Part shown: positions 1 through 9,113 of the stretch, piece by piece
How the letters are laid out: every line of letters starts with the position of its first letter
Position numbering within the stretch: position 1 is the first letter of the stretch
Assembly: GCA_019459505.1 (NCBI GenBank)
Contig: JAIBEV010000165.1
Span: 1 to 64,000, forward strand
Length of the DNA: 64,000 nt
Direction of reading: 5' to 3'
Source: Candidatus Paracaedibacteraceae bacterium
GTDB taxonomy: Bacteria > Pseudomonadota > Alphaproteobacteria > Paracaedibacterales > Paracaedibacteraceae
Position numbers and translations under genes: made by a program
The notes under the pieces: model-generated
Databases searched by the model: none
What the model saw: the letters and a program-made list of their open reading frames with translations, nothing else
Told to the model about the DNA's origin: nothing

Positions 1-168
1 CACAGCTCGCTTGATGGAAAAACGCCAACTGAGAAGTATAGTGAACTCATATACCAAACACCTCTGCATGAAGAAGTAGGGTTTGCTTACAACCGAACAA
101 AAGAGCCAATCATGTCCCAAAATTACCTGGCTGATTCTACCATTAAAAAATTGAAACGATGTCAGTGA
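1..168 (+). CDS. C-terminal end of a DDE (integrase-core) transposase, cut by the window edge
   Basis: The first 55 codons are open in frame 1 and end at TGA 166-168. The peptide begins HSSLDGKTPTEKY, which resembles the end of IS481/IS3-type integrase-core transposases, where a 'SLxGKTPxE' segment follows the last catalytic glutamate. The catalytic DDE residues would lie upstream of the window, so intactness cannot be judged. It converges on the phytochrome kinase gene with about 20 bases between the stops. The family assignment is pattern recognition on a short segment. Confidence 0.6.
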   Translation, partial: HSSLDGKTPTEKYSELIYQTPLHEEVGFAYNRTKEPIMSQNYLADSTIKKLKRCQ

Positions 169-189
169 ATCTCACACTTTATGGGATAG

Positions 190-2469
190 TTAAATCCCAT
201 CGTCAACAGGGAGAGGTTTCTTATTAAGAGTAAAGAAAATTGTAATCCCTTTATCGAGATTATTTTTAATCCATATCTCACCATCATGGTTTTCTACGAC
301 TCTTTTTACAATGGACAGCCCTACCCCACTTCCCCGCTGATATTTCTTCTCTGCATGCAGACGCTTGAAAATTTGAAAGACAAAAGTGTGGTATTGAGGA
401 GGAATACCAATTCCATTATCCCGAATGAAATAGGCTTCTCCCTTTTCTGTTATTGTTGTACCAATTTCTATCTGAATTTCATCTGCACTAGCATATTTTA
501 AAGCATTGGAAATTAAGTTAGCCCAAAGCTGCCGCAAGCGAGCAGCATCGCCATAAACGGGCGGAAATACTTTTTGAATATGAATTAACGGTTTTTTTTC
601 TTCAATCCGCCGGCGCAAAATATCGATTGATTCTTGAAGAATCGTGCCCATATCAACGTCTTTGAAGTTTTGGTTTGTATGGTCTAAGCGTGAAAAATCG
701 AGGAGAGACTCGATAAGATTTTTCATTCTTGCACTAAGGCGAATAATATTATTCGTTTGCTGTAAAATAGAAGTATTTTTATTATTTTCTATTTCTTCTT
801 TTATCATATGAGCATAAAAATTGATCCCTCGCAGCGGTTCCTGCAAGTCATGAGAAGCCATATAAGCAAAAGACTCTAGTTCTTGATTGCTAGTGGATAA
901 ACTTGCATTTAATTCTTTAATACCTTGAGTGCGGGCAATCAAGATCTCCATTAAGCTATGCCTTAGCTTTTCTACCGCTTTAATTTCAATTTTTTCCCAT
1001 TTCTCAGAATGCTTTTTTATTGCTTCCTGTCGTAAAGCACACGATAAGCGCGGTACTAGACGTGGACCCTGAGGACTATCTTCAAAAGGATTATTAGGAT
1101 TCCCTGCCCCATTGACGATATACACTAATTCTTGCCTAAACCATAAAATCATCTGATCATGGTTCGGCGAGATAGACACTGCTAAAACACCAGTGGCGAT
1201 GGAAGAATACTCATTAGCAGGCTCAAACGTCTTACTTAAACAGTTAGTATGCCAAAGATGGGCTGGGGGCTCGTTATGTGAAATTTCCTCTTTTATAAAG
1301 TCGGCTAGTTCGTCTAACTGGTCAGTTGTTGGAACAATTCCATGGGTAAACCATTGTCCCTCTTCTAAGATTGCCACTCCTGATCCATCAATAAAATGGA
1401 ATAAATCTTCTTCATTGACGACTTCTGAAATAAGTTTGTTAGAGTCCAATAATTTACTCACAAGATTATTGATTTTATTTTCTGACTGTTGAATATAGAT
1501 ATTATCTTCTATCTTTGTGACCTCTTTTAGCTGTAAAGAACTTATTTGAGCAAGCAATTCATATCCTGCCCGTATAGGCCAGGGAATGAATTTAGGCGTA
1601 TGATGATGACAGCTGATAAATCCCCACAGCTTACCATCAACAATTATAGATAATGTTAAGAGCATTGAGGCAGACATATTCTTTAGGTAATCGATATGTA
1701 TCATCGAGAGGCCTTTAGAAGTAGCATAGGTGATATCTAATGGTTGTTGAGTAGAAGGATTAAGGAGGGGTACTAGCTGTGATTGAGGAGTAGTCAAATC
1801 AGGAGCATGTCGTATCCAGAGTTTTCTAAAAATTTCGCGGACAGGAGGAGGAATATCTTCGGCGGGATATCTTAAATGTAAAGAGGGTGGTAGATCATCG
1901 CGTTTTGCTTCTACTAAAATTTCACTAGTATAATCTTGATGAAATTTATATACCATCACCCTGTCGAAACCTGCTAAGGTGCGTATCTCATTTACTAAGG
2001 TCTGACAAAAATTTTTTAAGTTATTTTCTTTTAAAATTTTAGTGACAATATTATTTATATTACTCAAAATATTTCTTGTATCGAATGTAGGGGTTTCTTC
2101 AGTTTCTAGAAATATTAAATTGTCATGAGAGTGGGCTAGAAAATCTAAGGAGCGACCAGCGATCTGCATTGTAAAAACATAGCGCGGGAACAATTCTATT
2201 TTCTTATCAGCGATGAATTTAGTAAGAGATTCAAAATTATTATCTCCTATTATTGTCTGTAAAGGGCAGCCTTGTAAGGTAGAGGAATCTTTTTTAAACC
2301 ATTCTTGAGAATTGTTGCTAAACTGTAAAATTTCATAGGTGTGAGGGTGAATAACTAAGAGAGCACTGAAGGATTGAATACCTCCTGGAGCATGAACAGG
2401 GGGAGGATCATAATTTATTAAATCAGGGTTATTATTAATTTTATGTAAATAAGTTGATGAAAAGTCCAT
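190..2469 (-). CDS. Bacteriophytochrome-type sensor histidine kinase without the N-terminal chromophore cysteine
   Basis: The 759-residue protein has the phytochrome order PAS (about 15-120), GAF (about 150-310), PHY (about 320-490), then HisKA and HATPase. The phospho-acceptor is His540 in SHDLQEPLR. The N box lies near 651-655, DNGIGIP at 684-690 and GSGVGLS at 713-719. GAF pocket features are kept: PAEDIP (Asp205), IHIDYL (His258, Tyr261) and the CHHH at 287-290. In known bacteriophytochromes a Cys before the 'xxxPIHxPGxIQ' motif binds biliverdin by a thioether. Here that position is Tyr20 (LINYDPPPVHAPGG), and no Cys precedes GAF His258 as in plant phytochromes. It may bind bilin non-covalently or sense something else. 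No response regulator or heme oxygenase lies next to it in the window. Confidence 0.88.
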   Translation of the reverse strand: MDFSSTYLHKINNNPDLINYDPPPVHAPGGIQSFSALLVIHPHTYEILQFSNNSQEWFKKDSSTLQGCPLQTIIGDNNFESLTKFIADKKIELFPRYVFTMQIAGRSLDFLAHSHDNLIFLETEETPTFDTRNILSNINNIVTKILKENNLKNFCQTLVNEIRTLAGFDRVMVYKFHQDYTSEILVEAKRDDLPPSLHLRYPAEDIPPPVREIFRKLWIRHAPDLTTPQSQLVPLLNPSTQQPLDITYATSKGLSMIHIDYLKNMSASMLLTLSIIVDGKLWGFISCHHHTPKFIPWPIRAGYELLAQISSLQLKEVTKIEDNIYIQQSENKINNLVSKLLDSNKLISEVVNEEDLFHFIDGSGVAILEEGQWFTHGIVPTTDQLDELADFIKEEISHNEPPAHLWHTNCLSKTFEPANEYSSIATGVLAVSISPNHDQMILWFRQELVYIVNGAGNPNNPFEDSPQGPRLVPRLSCALRQEAIKKHSEKWEKIEIKAVEKLRHSLMEILIARTQGIKELNASLSTSNQELESFAYMASHDLQEPLRGINFYAHMIKEEIENNKNTSILQQTNNIIRLSARMKNLIESLLDFSRLDHTNQNFKDVDMGTILQESIDILRRRIEEKKPLIHIQKVFPPVYGDAARLRQLWANLISNALKYASADEIQIEIGTTITEKGEAYFIRDNGIGIPPQYHTFVFQIFKRLHAEKKYQRGSGVGLSIVKRVVENHDGEIWIKNNLDKGITIFFTLNKKPLPVDDGI

Positions 2470-2835
2470 GTTATACTTTCTTTAAAACAGTTAAATGTTC
2501 CAGGTGGCGCTCATATGCCAATATTTCGACCTCACATTTTCCATCATATTTATTGTGTACTCGACCAACCAATGAGTCTCAACAATATTGCATCGTAAAA
2601 GATTCATAAGCCGAGCAGCTTTATCCGTAAGTAAAAGTAAGGAATTTCTTTTCATAATCTATTAATGTAAGTATTTGTTTTAAATTCGCAAATAGGGGTA
2701 CATAGTACCATAATGAATCTGAATTTCAACCCACGCTTTATATTAAATTTTTAATCATATTTTTAATGAAAAGTAAAATGAAAAAAAGAACTAATATTAG
2801 AGCTTTTTAAACTATCATAAAAACTTATATTCATC
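2470..2835. other. Intergenic region upstream of the phytochrome kinase, with a possible 54-codon ORF
   Basis: This 366-base AT-rich stretch separates two minus-strand genes. It should hold the phytochrome kinase promoter. A minus-strand ORF of 54 codons (2491-2655, beginning MKRNSLLLLTDKAARL) ends 21 bases before the kinase start. It has no clear ribosome binding site and no family I recognise, so it is only a possibility. Nothing else was seen. Confidence 0.3.
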
Positions 2836-4485
2836 TTACACTTGAATAATATGAATTTCTGTGGGTGATTTCTTGCCAATCCAATTATTTGTAACTCGCC
2901 GAATATTGATACGAACTTCTTCGCGTAAAGTATTTATGTTTTGATAACCGTTATGGATACAAGACTTAATGCAGCGCAGAATATCTCTTTCTAAGCGTTG
3001 TTGTTCTTCTCCGCCTATCGTTAACCCTAGCAGTGAAAGGCTCGGTTCGCATTCAAGGCTCCCTTCTCTATCCAACACTAAGCTGACAAAAATAGCCCCA
3101 TTCGTAGCTAGTTTCCCCCGTTCACTCAACATGGTACTGATCATAGGAACCATACGTGACCCATCATATCCTAGCCGTCCCGCGGTCACATACTCAACAA
3201 TACCAGGGTTGTGTTCATCCAATCGAATGATTGATCCGTTCTCTGGTACTACTGCCTTGGGTATTCCGCAAGAAAGGCCAAGATCTGCCTGTTCGGTCAT
3301 ATGCCGTAATTCGCCATGAACAGGAATTAAAACTTTAGGTTTTATCCAATGATACATTTGAACCAATTCAGCACGGGCTGGATGGCCTGAGACATGAATA
3401 TCCTCATCGTGCGACGTAATAATAGTAACGCCTTTGCGGGCCAGGTTATTTTGTAGCAAATTTATAGACCGTTCATTACCTGGAATAACACGTGAGGAAA
3501 AGAAGACCACATCACGATGATCTAATTTAATAATAGAATGAGCGTCAGCTGCTATGCGGGATAGAGCAGCACGGGGTTCTCCCTGAGACCCTGTACTGAT
3601 AATCATTACCTCATCTGGAGGTAATTTCATCGCTGTATCTTCATCAATAAAGGTTGGAATGTCTTTTAGATAACCGACTTTCTGAGCCGCATCAACCATT
3701 TTATGTAAAGATCGGCCCACCAAACATACTTTACGACCATGGCTTTTGGCCGCCAGAATAGAAGTCTCGACACGGGCGAGGTTTGAGGCAAAACAAGCTA
3801 CAACCACCCGCCGTCCCTGTTGAGCGCTAATTTGCTTGAACAATTCCTCTCGGACTGTTTCTTCTGATCCAGCAATTCCATCTGTAAAGACATTTGTCGA
3901 ATCGCAAACTAGAGCTAAAATCCCTTGTTTCCCCCAATCCATTAAACGGTCTGCATCCGTTGCTTCTCCTATTAAAGGAGCAGGATCAATTTTCCAATCG
4001 CCTGTATGCATAACAGTACCCAGAGGGGTAGCAATAGCTAAAGCATTTGGCTCTGGAATCGAATGGGTGAGTGTAATATATTCAACTAAAAATTTTCCAA
4101 TTTTTAATTCCCCGGATAGGGGAACTTCAATAATTTTAACTTCTTTACTCCACGGGAGTTCTTTAATTTTTTGACGGACAATTTCAGCAGTAAACTTTGT
4201 TGCATAAATAGGGCATTTTAATAAGGGCCATAAATAGGGGATGGCACCGATATGATCCTCATGGGCATGGGTTAGAACGAGTCCAACTAAACGATCACGT
4301 TGAGAAACAATAAACTCTGGATCAGGCGTAATAATATCAATACCAAAACGATCCCCAAAGGTAACCCCCATGTCAACCATCAACCACTGACCATCATAGC
4401 CATAAAGGTTCAGGTTCATTCCAATTTCACCGGAACCGCCAAGAGGTAAAAACCAAAAATCATTTTTTCCAGGTATATGAGTCAT
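2836..4485 (-). CDS. rnj: Ribonuclease J
   Basis: This 549-residue protein is a metallo-beta-lactamase/beta-CASP nuclease of the RNase J family, which performs 5'-3' exonuclease and endonuclease cleavage in mRNA decay and rRNA maturation in the cytoplasm. The zinc-binding motif HAHEDHIG lies at 73-80. A second metal-site region follows at THSIPEPNALAI and HTGDWKID, and a beta-CASP segment with ISTGSQGEPRAAL lies further on. The C-terminal HVSGHPARAEL and PVHGELRHM segments are typical of RNase J. The length matches the family. It is separated from the phytochrome gene by a long gap, so the two are probably independent. Confidence 0.95.
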   Translation of the reverse strand: MTHIPGKNDFWFLPLGGSGEIGMNLNLYGYDGQWLMVDMGVTFGDRFGIDIITPDPEFIVSQRDRLVGLVLTHAHEDHIGAIPYLWPLLKCPIYATKFTAEIVRQKIKELPWSKEVKIIEVPLSGELKIGKFLVEYITLTHSIPEPNALAIATPLGTVMHTGDWKIDPAPLIGEATDADRLMDWGKQGILALVCDSTNVFTDGIAGSEETVREELFKQISAQQGRRVVVACFASNLARVETSILAAKSHGRKVCLVGRSLHKMVDAAQKVGYLKDIPTFIDEDTAMKLPPDEVMIISTGSQGEPRAALSRIAADAHSIIKLDHRDVVFFSSRVIPGNERSINLLQNNLARKGVTIITSHDEDIHVSGHPARAELVQMYHWIKPKVLIPVHGELRHMTEQADLGLSCGIPKAVVPENGSIIRLDEHNPGIVEYVTAGRLGYDGSRMVPMISTMLSERGKLATNGAIFVSLVLDREGSLECEPSLSLLGLTIGGEEQQRLERDILRCIKSCIHNGYQNINTLREEVRINIRRVTNNWIGKKSPTEIHIIQV

Positions 4486-4690
4486 TCCAAATTCAATCTA
4501 AACATTGTTTTCTCTAAATTATAGAGGGATTATGATTATAATGAAAGGATTGAGTTGAGTATTTATCATCATAATCTTGGAAAGTTAGGGTGTTATAAAA
4601 AGTTGGGGTAAGAAAATTCTAGAGAGATAATTAATTGTTATTTAACTTTTATCTCCTATCTTCTTTATTGAAGAACTCATGGAGGCAGAA

Positions 4691-5032
4691 ATGCTTAAGA
4701 TTGCCACAACGTCTTTTTTTACGATAATCCTTCTCTCAGGCTGTGCTAATCAAGGCGGTACTATTACTAAACAGCAAGGGGGGACGTTCTTAGGGGGAGC
4801 AACAGGAGCCCTCATTGGTTCGCAATTTGGCAGCGGATCTGGTCGTCTTGTTGGGGCTGGTATAGGCGGTGTTATTGGGGCGCTTGCAGGATCAGAAATT
4901 GGTAAGTCAATGGATCAGCAAGATCAACATGAACCGCGTTATCGCGAAAAACGCTATGACGATTATCGTTATCCGAAGGATCGCTATGCCGAACGTCGAG
5001 ATCCTCGTCCTTATTATTACTATGAAGGTTAG
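4691..5032 (+). CDS. Glycine-zipper outer-membrane lipoprotein (17 kDa surface antigen-like)
   Basis: I place the start at the ATG at 4691, which has a GGAGG five bases upstream, rather than the in-frame ATG at 4679 that overlaps that site. The product (113 residues) opens with a lipoprotein signal ending in LLSGC, with the lipidated Cys at position 18. A glycine-zipper pair follows (GGATGALIGSQFGSGSG and GAGIGGVIGALAGSEIG), as in the Rickettsia 17-kDa antigen and SlyB-type proteins. The C-terminal third is rich in Arg, Tyr and Asp, which is unusual for the family core and may face the periplasm. The exact role is unknown. Confidence 0.8.
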   Translation: MLKIATTSFFTIILLSGCANQGGTITKQQGGTFLGGATGALIGSQFGSGSGRLVGAGIGGVIGALAGSEIGKSMDQQDQHEPRYREKRYDDYRYPKDRYAERRDPRPYYYYEG

Positions 5033-5083
5033 CCTAAAAACGCGCTTAACAGATTCTATTATTGTGTAAATCACACGATGAAA

Positions 5084-5118
5084 TTAAAAAAACAGGGCAT
5101 CTCTAAAGGTGCCCTGTT
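5084..5118 (-). terminator. Intrinsic terminator of rpsU
   Basis: On the minus strand AACAGGGCACC is followed by a short loop and GATGCCCTGTT, then a run of seven T. The stem is about 12 base pairs with one wobble and lies 26 bases after the rpsU stop codon. It may also act weakly on the convergent lipoprotein transcript. Confidence 0.85.
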
Positions 5119-5144
5119 CGTCAATTCTATTGAAAGCTTGAGAA

Positions 5145-5348
5145 TTAATAGCCTTCGCGTTCCAAACGTTTACGCATTAGTTTGCGGAAACGGCGGACAG
5201 CTTCAGCTTTCTCCCGTGCTTTTTTAATGGATGGCTTTTCAAAGTGACGGCGCATCTTCATTTCGCGATAAATGCCTTCACGTTGCATCTTCTTTTTTAG
5301 AACACGCAAAGCTTGATCCACGTTATTTTCACGAACTGTAACTTCCAC
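5145..5348 (-). CDS. rpsU: 30S ribosomal protein S21
   Basis: This small basic protein contains [21 protein letters not shown] and a basic helical tail, as in alphaproteobacterial S21, which sits on the 30S platform. I choose a GTG start at 5346-5348 because AGGAG (5358-5362) lies nine bases before it. The in-frame TTG at 5357 would directly abut that ribosome binding site. This gives 67 residues. An AT-rich upstream stretch containing TATAAT on the minus strand (5391-5396) is a candidate -10 element. Confidence 0.93.
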   Translation of the reverse strand: MEVTVRENNVDQALRVLKKKMQREGIYREMKMRRHFEKPSIKKAREKAEAVRRFRKLMRKRLEREGY

Positions 5349-5464
5349 TAAAATCAACTCCTTTCTATTTTAAATTATGCAATTACTTGCATTATATAAT
5401 ATATACCTATTGGTCCTTAAAAACCAGCAGTTTTAAGCTAAAACTTGATTGCAGATTGCTAACT

Positions 5465-5626
5465 CTATCCTGCTCGGCGGCCAAAAATCAATGATACCAC
5501 AAACAAAACTAAAAAGACTAAGAACAATATTTTTGCAATATTAACTGCTGAGCCCGCGATACCTGTAAACCCTAGCGTACCGGCCACAAGGGCTATGATA
5601 AAAAAGATAACCGCATAATTGAGCAT
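5465..5626 (-). CDS. Small two-helix membrane protein, DUF1328/YtjA family
   Basis: A 53-residue ORF begins [20 protein letters not shown] and ends FGRRAG. It matches the pattern of DUF1328: an N-terminal hydrophobic helix, the FTGIAGSA turn, a second helix rich in Leu, Val and Phe, and an FGRR end. A strong AGGAGG lies seven bases before the ATG. The family is a widespread inner-membrane protein of unknown function, often stress-linked. It lies between rpsU and the exported YiiX-like gene and is probably transcribed alone. Confidence 0.85.
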   Translation of the reverse strand: MLNYAVIFFIIALVAGTLGFTGIAGSAVNIAKILFLVFLVLFVVSLIFGRRAG

Positions 5627-5789
5627 TTTTTCCTCCTCTTAAGATTAGTTGCCTGCTGAAGGCTATGGATTAATGACATAATAAAACACTTAGCGCAGCT
5701 TGGATAATAGAAATAGTCGTCATTATTTACCTTAATTTAATAAAGGCATAGCTATTATGCCCCTTAATCATCAGTGGAGGGGCCGTATT

Positions 5790-6587
5790 ATGAAGCCGTT
5801 TATTTTTCTTGCCGCATTAGTATCAACCAACCTGTGGGCCAGTGATATCTTGAGGGATATTCCAAGTGCTGGTATATCATCGGTTCAGTCTGAACAGACT
5901 AGTTATATCCTCAGCTCTAATGCAGAGTTTGTTGCTCAGCAAAAGGAAATGATCGAGGATAAAAAGTTAAGACTGTGGGGTATAGCTCTGTTTTCAGGGG
6001 CTGATCTCTTTAGTTATGGTATCAAGCTTGCGACAGCCAACGAATGGTCCCATGTAGGGATGATTTTAAGTGATGAAGCAGGACAAAAATATTCATATGA
6101 ATCGACGGGATCAGCTGAAGAAATTCTCTCTCAACAGGTCCCGCCTGAAGTCCGGATTAGTTTATGGGAAAAGGTAGTTAAGGAATATGACGGCAAAATC
6201 TCAACCCGGGAATTTCAGTTTAGTGATGCGACACGCAATGATCCGGCAGTGATTCAACCCTATATTTATAACAGGATTGGATTACCGTATGAGAAAAAGT
6301 TGGGGGAGTTAGTAAAAGCTGTTATTAGAGCTAATAAAAAAGCTGATATTAATTCTGTTTTCTGTTCAGAAGAAGTCGCCCATTTCCTGATTTTTCTTAA
6401 TTACCTTACAAAAGATCGCCTTGAAGATAATTATCTGCCAAAGGACTTTTCACAAAAAGAATTTATTCCGTTGGTAGACTGCAGTCTAAAGAAAGAAGTC
6501 CGCGTTAAGACATCCAAGTTAAGACATCCAATAATAAGTGTTGTATTCTCTTCTAAGCTAAAAATTTTAAAGGATCAACGAGCATAA
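5790..6587 (+). CDS. Exported YiiX/permuted papain-like amidase (NlpC/P60 superfamily)
   Basis: The product from the ATG at 5790 (GGAGG upstream) is 265 residues with a signal peptide ending near LWASD. The pattern ALFSGADLFS, then WSHVGMIL (His88), then VFCSEEVAHFL (Cys192) is that of the circularly permuted papain-like YiiX/YaeF fold, where His precedes the nucleophilic Cys. Known relatives hydrolyse amide or ester bonds of lipids or peptides; the substrate here is unknown. The last 35 bases overlap the convergent helicase gene. Residues 201-265 are basic and unlike the core. Confidence 0.72.
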   Translation: MKPFIFLAALVSTNLWASDILRDIPSAGISSVQSEQTSYILSSNAEFVAQQKEMIEDKKLRLWGIALFSGADLFSYGIKLATANEWSHVGMILSDEAGQKYSYESTGSAEEILSQQVPPEVRISLWEKVVKEYDGKISTREFQFSDATRNDPAVIQPYIYNRIGLPYEKKLGELVKAVIRANKKADINSVFCSEEVAHFLIFLNYLTKDRLEDNYLPKDFSQKEFIPLVDCSLKKEVRVKTSKLRHPIISVVFSSKLKILKDQRA

Positions 6588-7773
6588 AGGGGGGGATAAT
6601 TCGACCAAACCCAAGGACTTTTTCGGTTGGCTCATCCTCTTCCATAATTTCATTGAGATCAATTTTAATTTCTTTGATCGTATGTTTAATCAGTGATTCA
6701 ATTCGCTTTAGCTTTTTATCTTCTGCTTTGGTCACAAACATAAGGGCATTACCGTTTTTACCCGCACGACCGGTGCGACCAATCCGATGAACATAATCTT
6801 CTTCGTGAATCGGAACGTCAAAGTTCACAACCAAGGTAATTCCTGAAACATCAATACCACGTGCCGCGACGTCCGTTGTGACTAGAATTCTATAATTACC
6901 TTTTCTAAAGTTCTCCAAAGTTTCATTTCTTGAGCGTTGATCCATATCACCATGCAAGGCTTGAGCAGAAAATTTGTGGCGCTGCAGCGATTTTGTTAAG
7001 ATGTCAACATCCTTTTTGCGATTACAGAAAACGACTGTTGGATCAACGGAAGGATGGCTTTTCAACACTTTACGCAAAGCAATGCGCTTTTCCATTTCAT
7101 TCAACCGAACAATCGATTGATCAATCGTTTCTGCGGTTTTAGCTGACCTCGAGACTTTAATTTCGCAAGGTTGCAACTGATAGGATTGTGAAATTCGCTT
7201 AACTTCCGGAGATAAAGTGGCACTAAACATCAATGTCTGACGTAATGTTGGCATGTAAGTTAAGATCTTATCCACATCAGGCATAAAGCCCATATCGAGC
7301 ATACGATCCGCTTCGTCAATAACCACAACTTTAACATTGGTCAGAATTAGTTTGCCGCGCTCAAACAGGTCAATTAAGCGTCCCGGTGTTGCTATAAGGA
7401 TATCAACGCCGCGCTTTAAAATGCGCTCTTGAATAGAAATAATCTCTCCACCCACTATAGAAATAGCTTTTAAGCCTGTACCGGCGCTATAGCTAACAAA
7501 ATTATCATAAACCTGTGTGGCGAGCTCTCGCGTTGGGATCAAAATGACAGCAGAGGGCATGCGATGCCGGGCTCTTGAATGCTTTAGGATTTCGATTGTT
7601 GGTAATAGAAAAGCTGCAGTCTTCCCTGTTCCAGTTTGGGCACAAGCCAAAATATCTTTTCCTTGAAGAGCAAGGGGAATAGCCTGACTTTGGACAGGGG
7701 TGGGTACGTCGTATCCTAGCTTAGCAACGGTGTCGGCTAACTCTTGTGTCAGCCCAGTTTCAGAAAAACTCAT
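6553..7773 (-). CDS. rhlE: DEAD-box ATP-dependent RNA helicase, RhlE-like
   Basis: The 406-residue protein carries the full DEAD-box set: Q-motif region FSETGL and PTPVQSQAIP, motif I AQTGTGKT at 45-52, PTRELA, TPGR, motif II DEAD, motif III SAT, and motif VI HRIGRTGRAG. RhlE-type helicases unwind short RNA duplexes in ribosome assembly and mRNA decay. The C-terminal tail is short, without the basic extension seen in many RhlE proteins. Its 3' end overlaps the convergent YiiX-like gene by 35 bases. Assignment to RhlE rather than another DEAD-box subgroup is by overall appearance. Confidence 0.9.
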   Translation of the reverse strand: MSFSETGLTQELADTVAKLGYDVPTPVQSQAIPLALQGKDILACAQTGTGKTAAFLLPTIEILKHSRARHRMPSAVILIPTRELATQVYDNFVSYSAGTGLKAISIVGGEIISIQERILKRGVDILIATPGRLIDLFERGKLILTNVKVVVIDEADRMLDMGFMPDVDKILTYMPTLRQTLMFSATLSPEVKRISQSYQLQPCEIKVSRSAKTAETIDQSIVRLNEMEKRIALRKVLKSHPSVDPTVVFCNRKKDVDILTKSLQRHKFSAQALHGDMDQRSRNETLENFRKGNYRILVTTDVAARGIDVSGITLVVNFDVPIHEEDYVHRIGRTGRAGKNGNALMFVTKAEDKKLKRIESLIKHTIKEIKIDLNEIMEEDEPTEKVLGFGRIIPPFMLVDPLKFLA

Positions 7774-7978
7774 ACAGTAAACTCATTAAAATTTAACGCT
7801 ACTAACGGCATCTATGTGCTTCAGCGTCATCATATATTTAGTTATTTTTTATCAATTATCAAGGAAATAACAAAAAGATGGAAGAGAAAAATTTATGGTG
7901 ATGCATTGCTACCCTTTTTATCAGCAGAAATAACGGGTATGCTGTCTAAAAATATTTAAAGAAAACAGGCTTATTTTT

Positions 7979-9103
7979 ATGAAAGTTTTTATTTCAGCAG
8001 CTGAGCCTTCTGGTGACCTCATTGCAGCGGAAGTTATGGATTGTTTGCCGAAGGGGACGACCTATATTGGTATTGGGGGCGTAGAAATGCAAAACCGAGG
8101 CTTGCAAACTTTATTTCCTATGCAAGAGCTTAGCGTCATGGGGTTTCTAGAGATTATTCCGCGCCTCTTCAACATTCTAAAAAGAATTCGTCAAACCGTG
8201 GATGTTATTATTAAGGAACAGCCTGATGTAGTGCTGACCGTTGATGCCTATAGCTTTCATAGTCGCCTGGTGTCTCGATTAAGAAAAAGAGGCTATAAAG
8301 GCCGGCTCTGCCATTATGTACCACCAGCTGTGTGGGCTTGGAAGAAGAAGCGTGCTCAAGCATTAGCGCAGCTCTATAATGAGGTATACTGTATTTTTCC
8401 TTTTGAGCCCCCTTATTTTCAACCCCATGGCATTCATGCAGAATTTGTGGGACATCCAGCGGCCTTTCGCGTGTATAAAAAAGATCCAACCTTTCGGGAC
8501 CGCTATAATTTATCGAATGCTCCAATTTTAATGCTTCTACCAGGCAGTCGGCTTCAAGAAATAGAAAAGCTCTATGAGGATTTTTTGAAGACCTCCCAGA
8601 TGCTCGCTAAGACTCATCCAAATTTACAATTGGTTGTTCCCACCCTACCCCATCTTGTTCCTAAGATTGAGGAAATCAGCAGCCATTATAAGCTGAAAGT
8701 TACGGTGATTACCGACACCCATGATCGATTCACTTGTTTTCAAGAGGCTCAGGCGGCGCTTGCAGCGAGTGGTACTGTGGCAATGGAACTTGCTTTAAAT
8801 AAGGTTCCCTGTGTGATTGGTTATAAAACCTCTGCCCTTACCTACTTCCTTGCTCGGCAATTTGCAAAGGTTAAATATATTACCATTTTGAATATTATGG
8901 CTGATAGAGAGGTGATCTCAGAGTTTTTACAAGATCAATGTACACCTGAAAACCTTGCTGCTGCTTTGACCTCCTGTCTAAGGCATGAGGATCGTGCTCG
9001 GGTAGTGGATGAAATTGAAGCGTATACTAATACTCTAAAGGCTTCGGATGGACAAAAACCCCAACAAATTGTTGCAAAGCGGTTAGAATTTTTCTCTAAT
9101 TAA
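7979..9103 (+). CDS. lpxB: Lipid-A-disaccharide synthase
   Basis: The 374-residue GT19 glycosyltransferase joins UDP-2,3-diacylglucosamine and 2,3-diacylglucosamine-1-phosphate in lipid A synthesis on the inner membrane. Family features include FISAAEPSGD at the N-terminus, GIGGVEMQ, PMQELSVMGFLEI, YVPPAVWAWKKKR, FVGHP, LLPGSRLQEIE and the AASGTVAMELAL donor-site region. In many alphaproteobacteria lpxB follows lpxD-fabZ-lpxA; here it stands alone between rhlE and nhaA. Its presence implies that the organism makes lipid A. Confidence 0.96.
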   Translation: MKVFISAAEPSGDLIAAEVMDCLPKGTTYIGIGGVEMQNRGLQTLFPMQELSVMGFLEIIPRLFNILKRIRQTVDVIIKEQPDVVLTVDAYSFHSRLVSRLRKRGYKGRLCHYVPPAVWAWKKKRAQALAQLYNEVYCIFPFEPPYFQPHGIHAEFVGHPAAFRVYKKDPTFRDRYNLSNAPILMLLPGSRLQEIEKLYEDFLKTSQMLAKTHPNLQLVVPTLPHLVPKIEEISSHYKLKVTVITDTHDRFTCFQEAQAALAASGTVAMELALNKVPCVIGYKTSALTYFLARQFAKVKYITILNIMADREVISEFLQDQCTPENLAAALTSCLRHEDRARVVDEIEAYTNTLKASDGQKPQQIVAKRLEFFSN

Positions 9104-9113
9104 TGAGGAAGGT

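Noticed and set aside
7744-7959. Plus-strand ORF between rhlE and lpxB
   Set aside because: It starts inside the antisense of rhlE, and the translation has no domain or signal; the region is better explained as the lpxB promoter.
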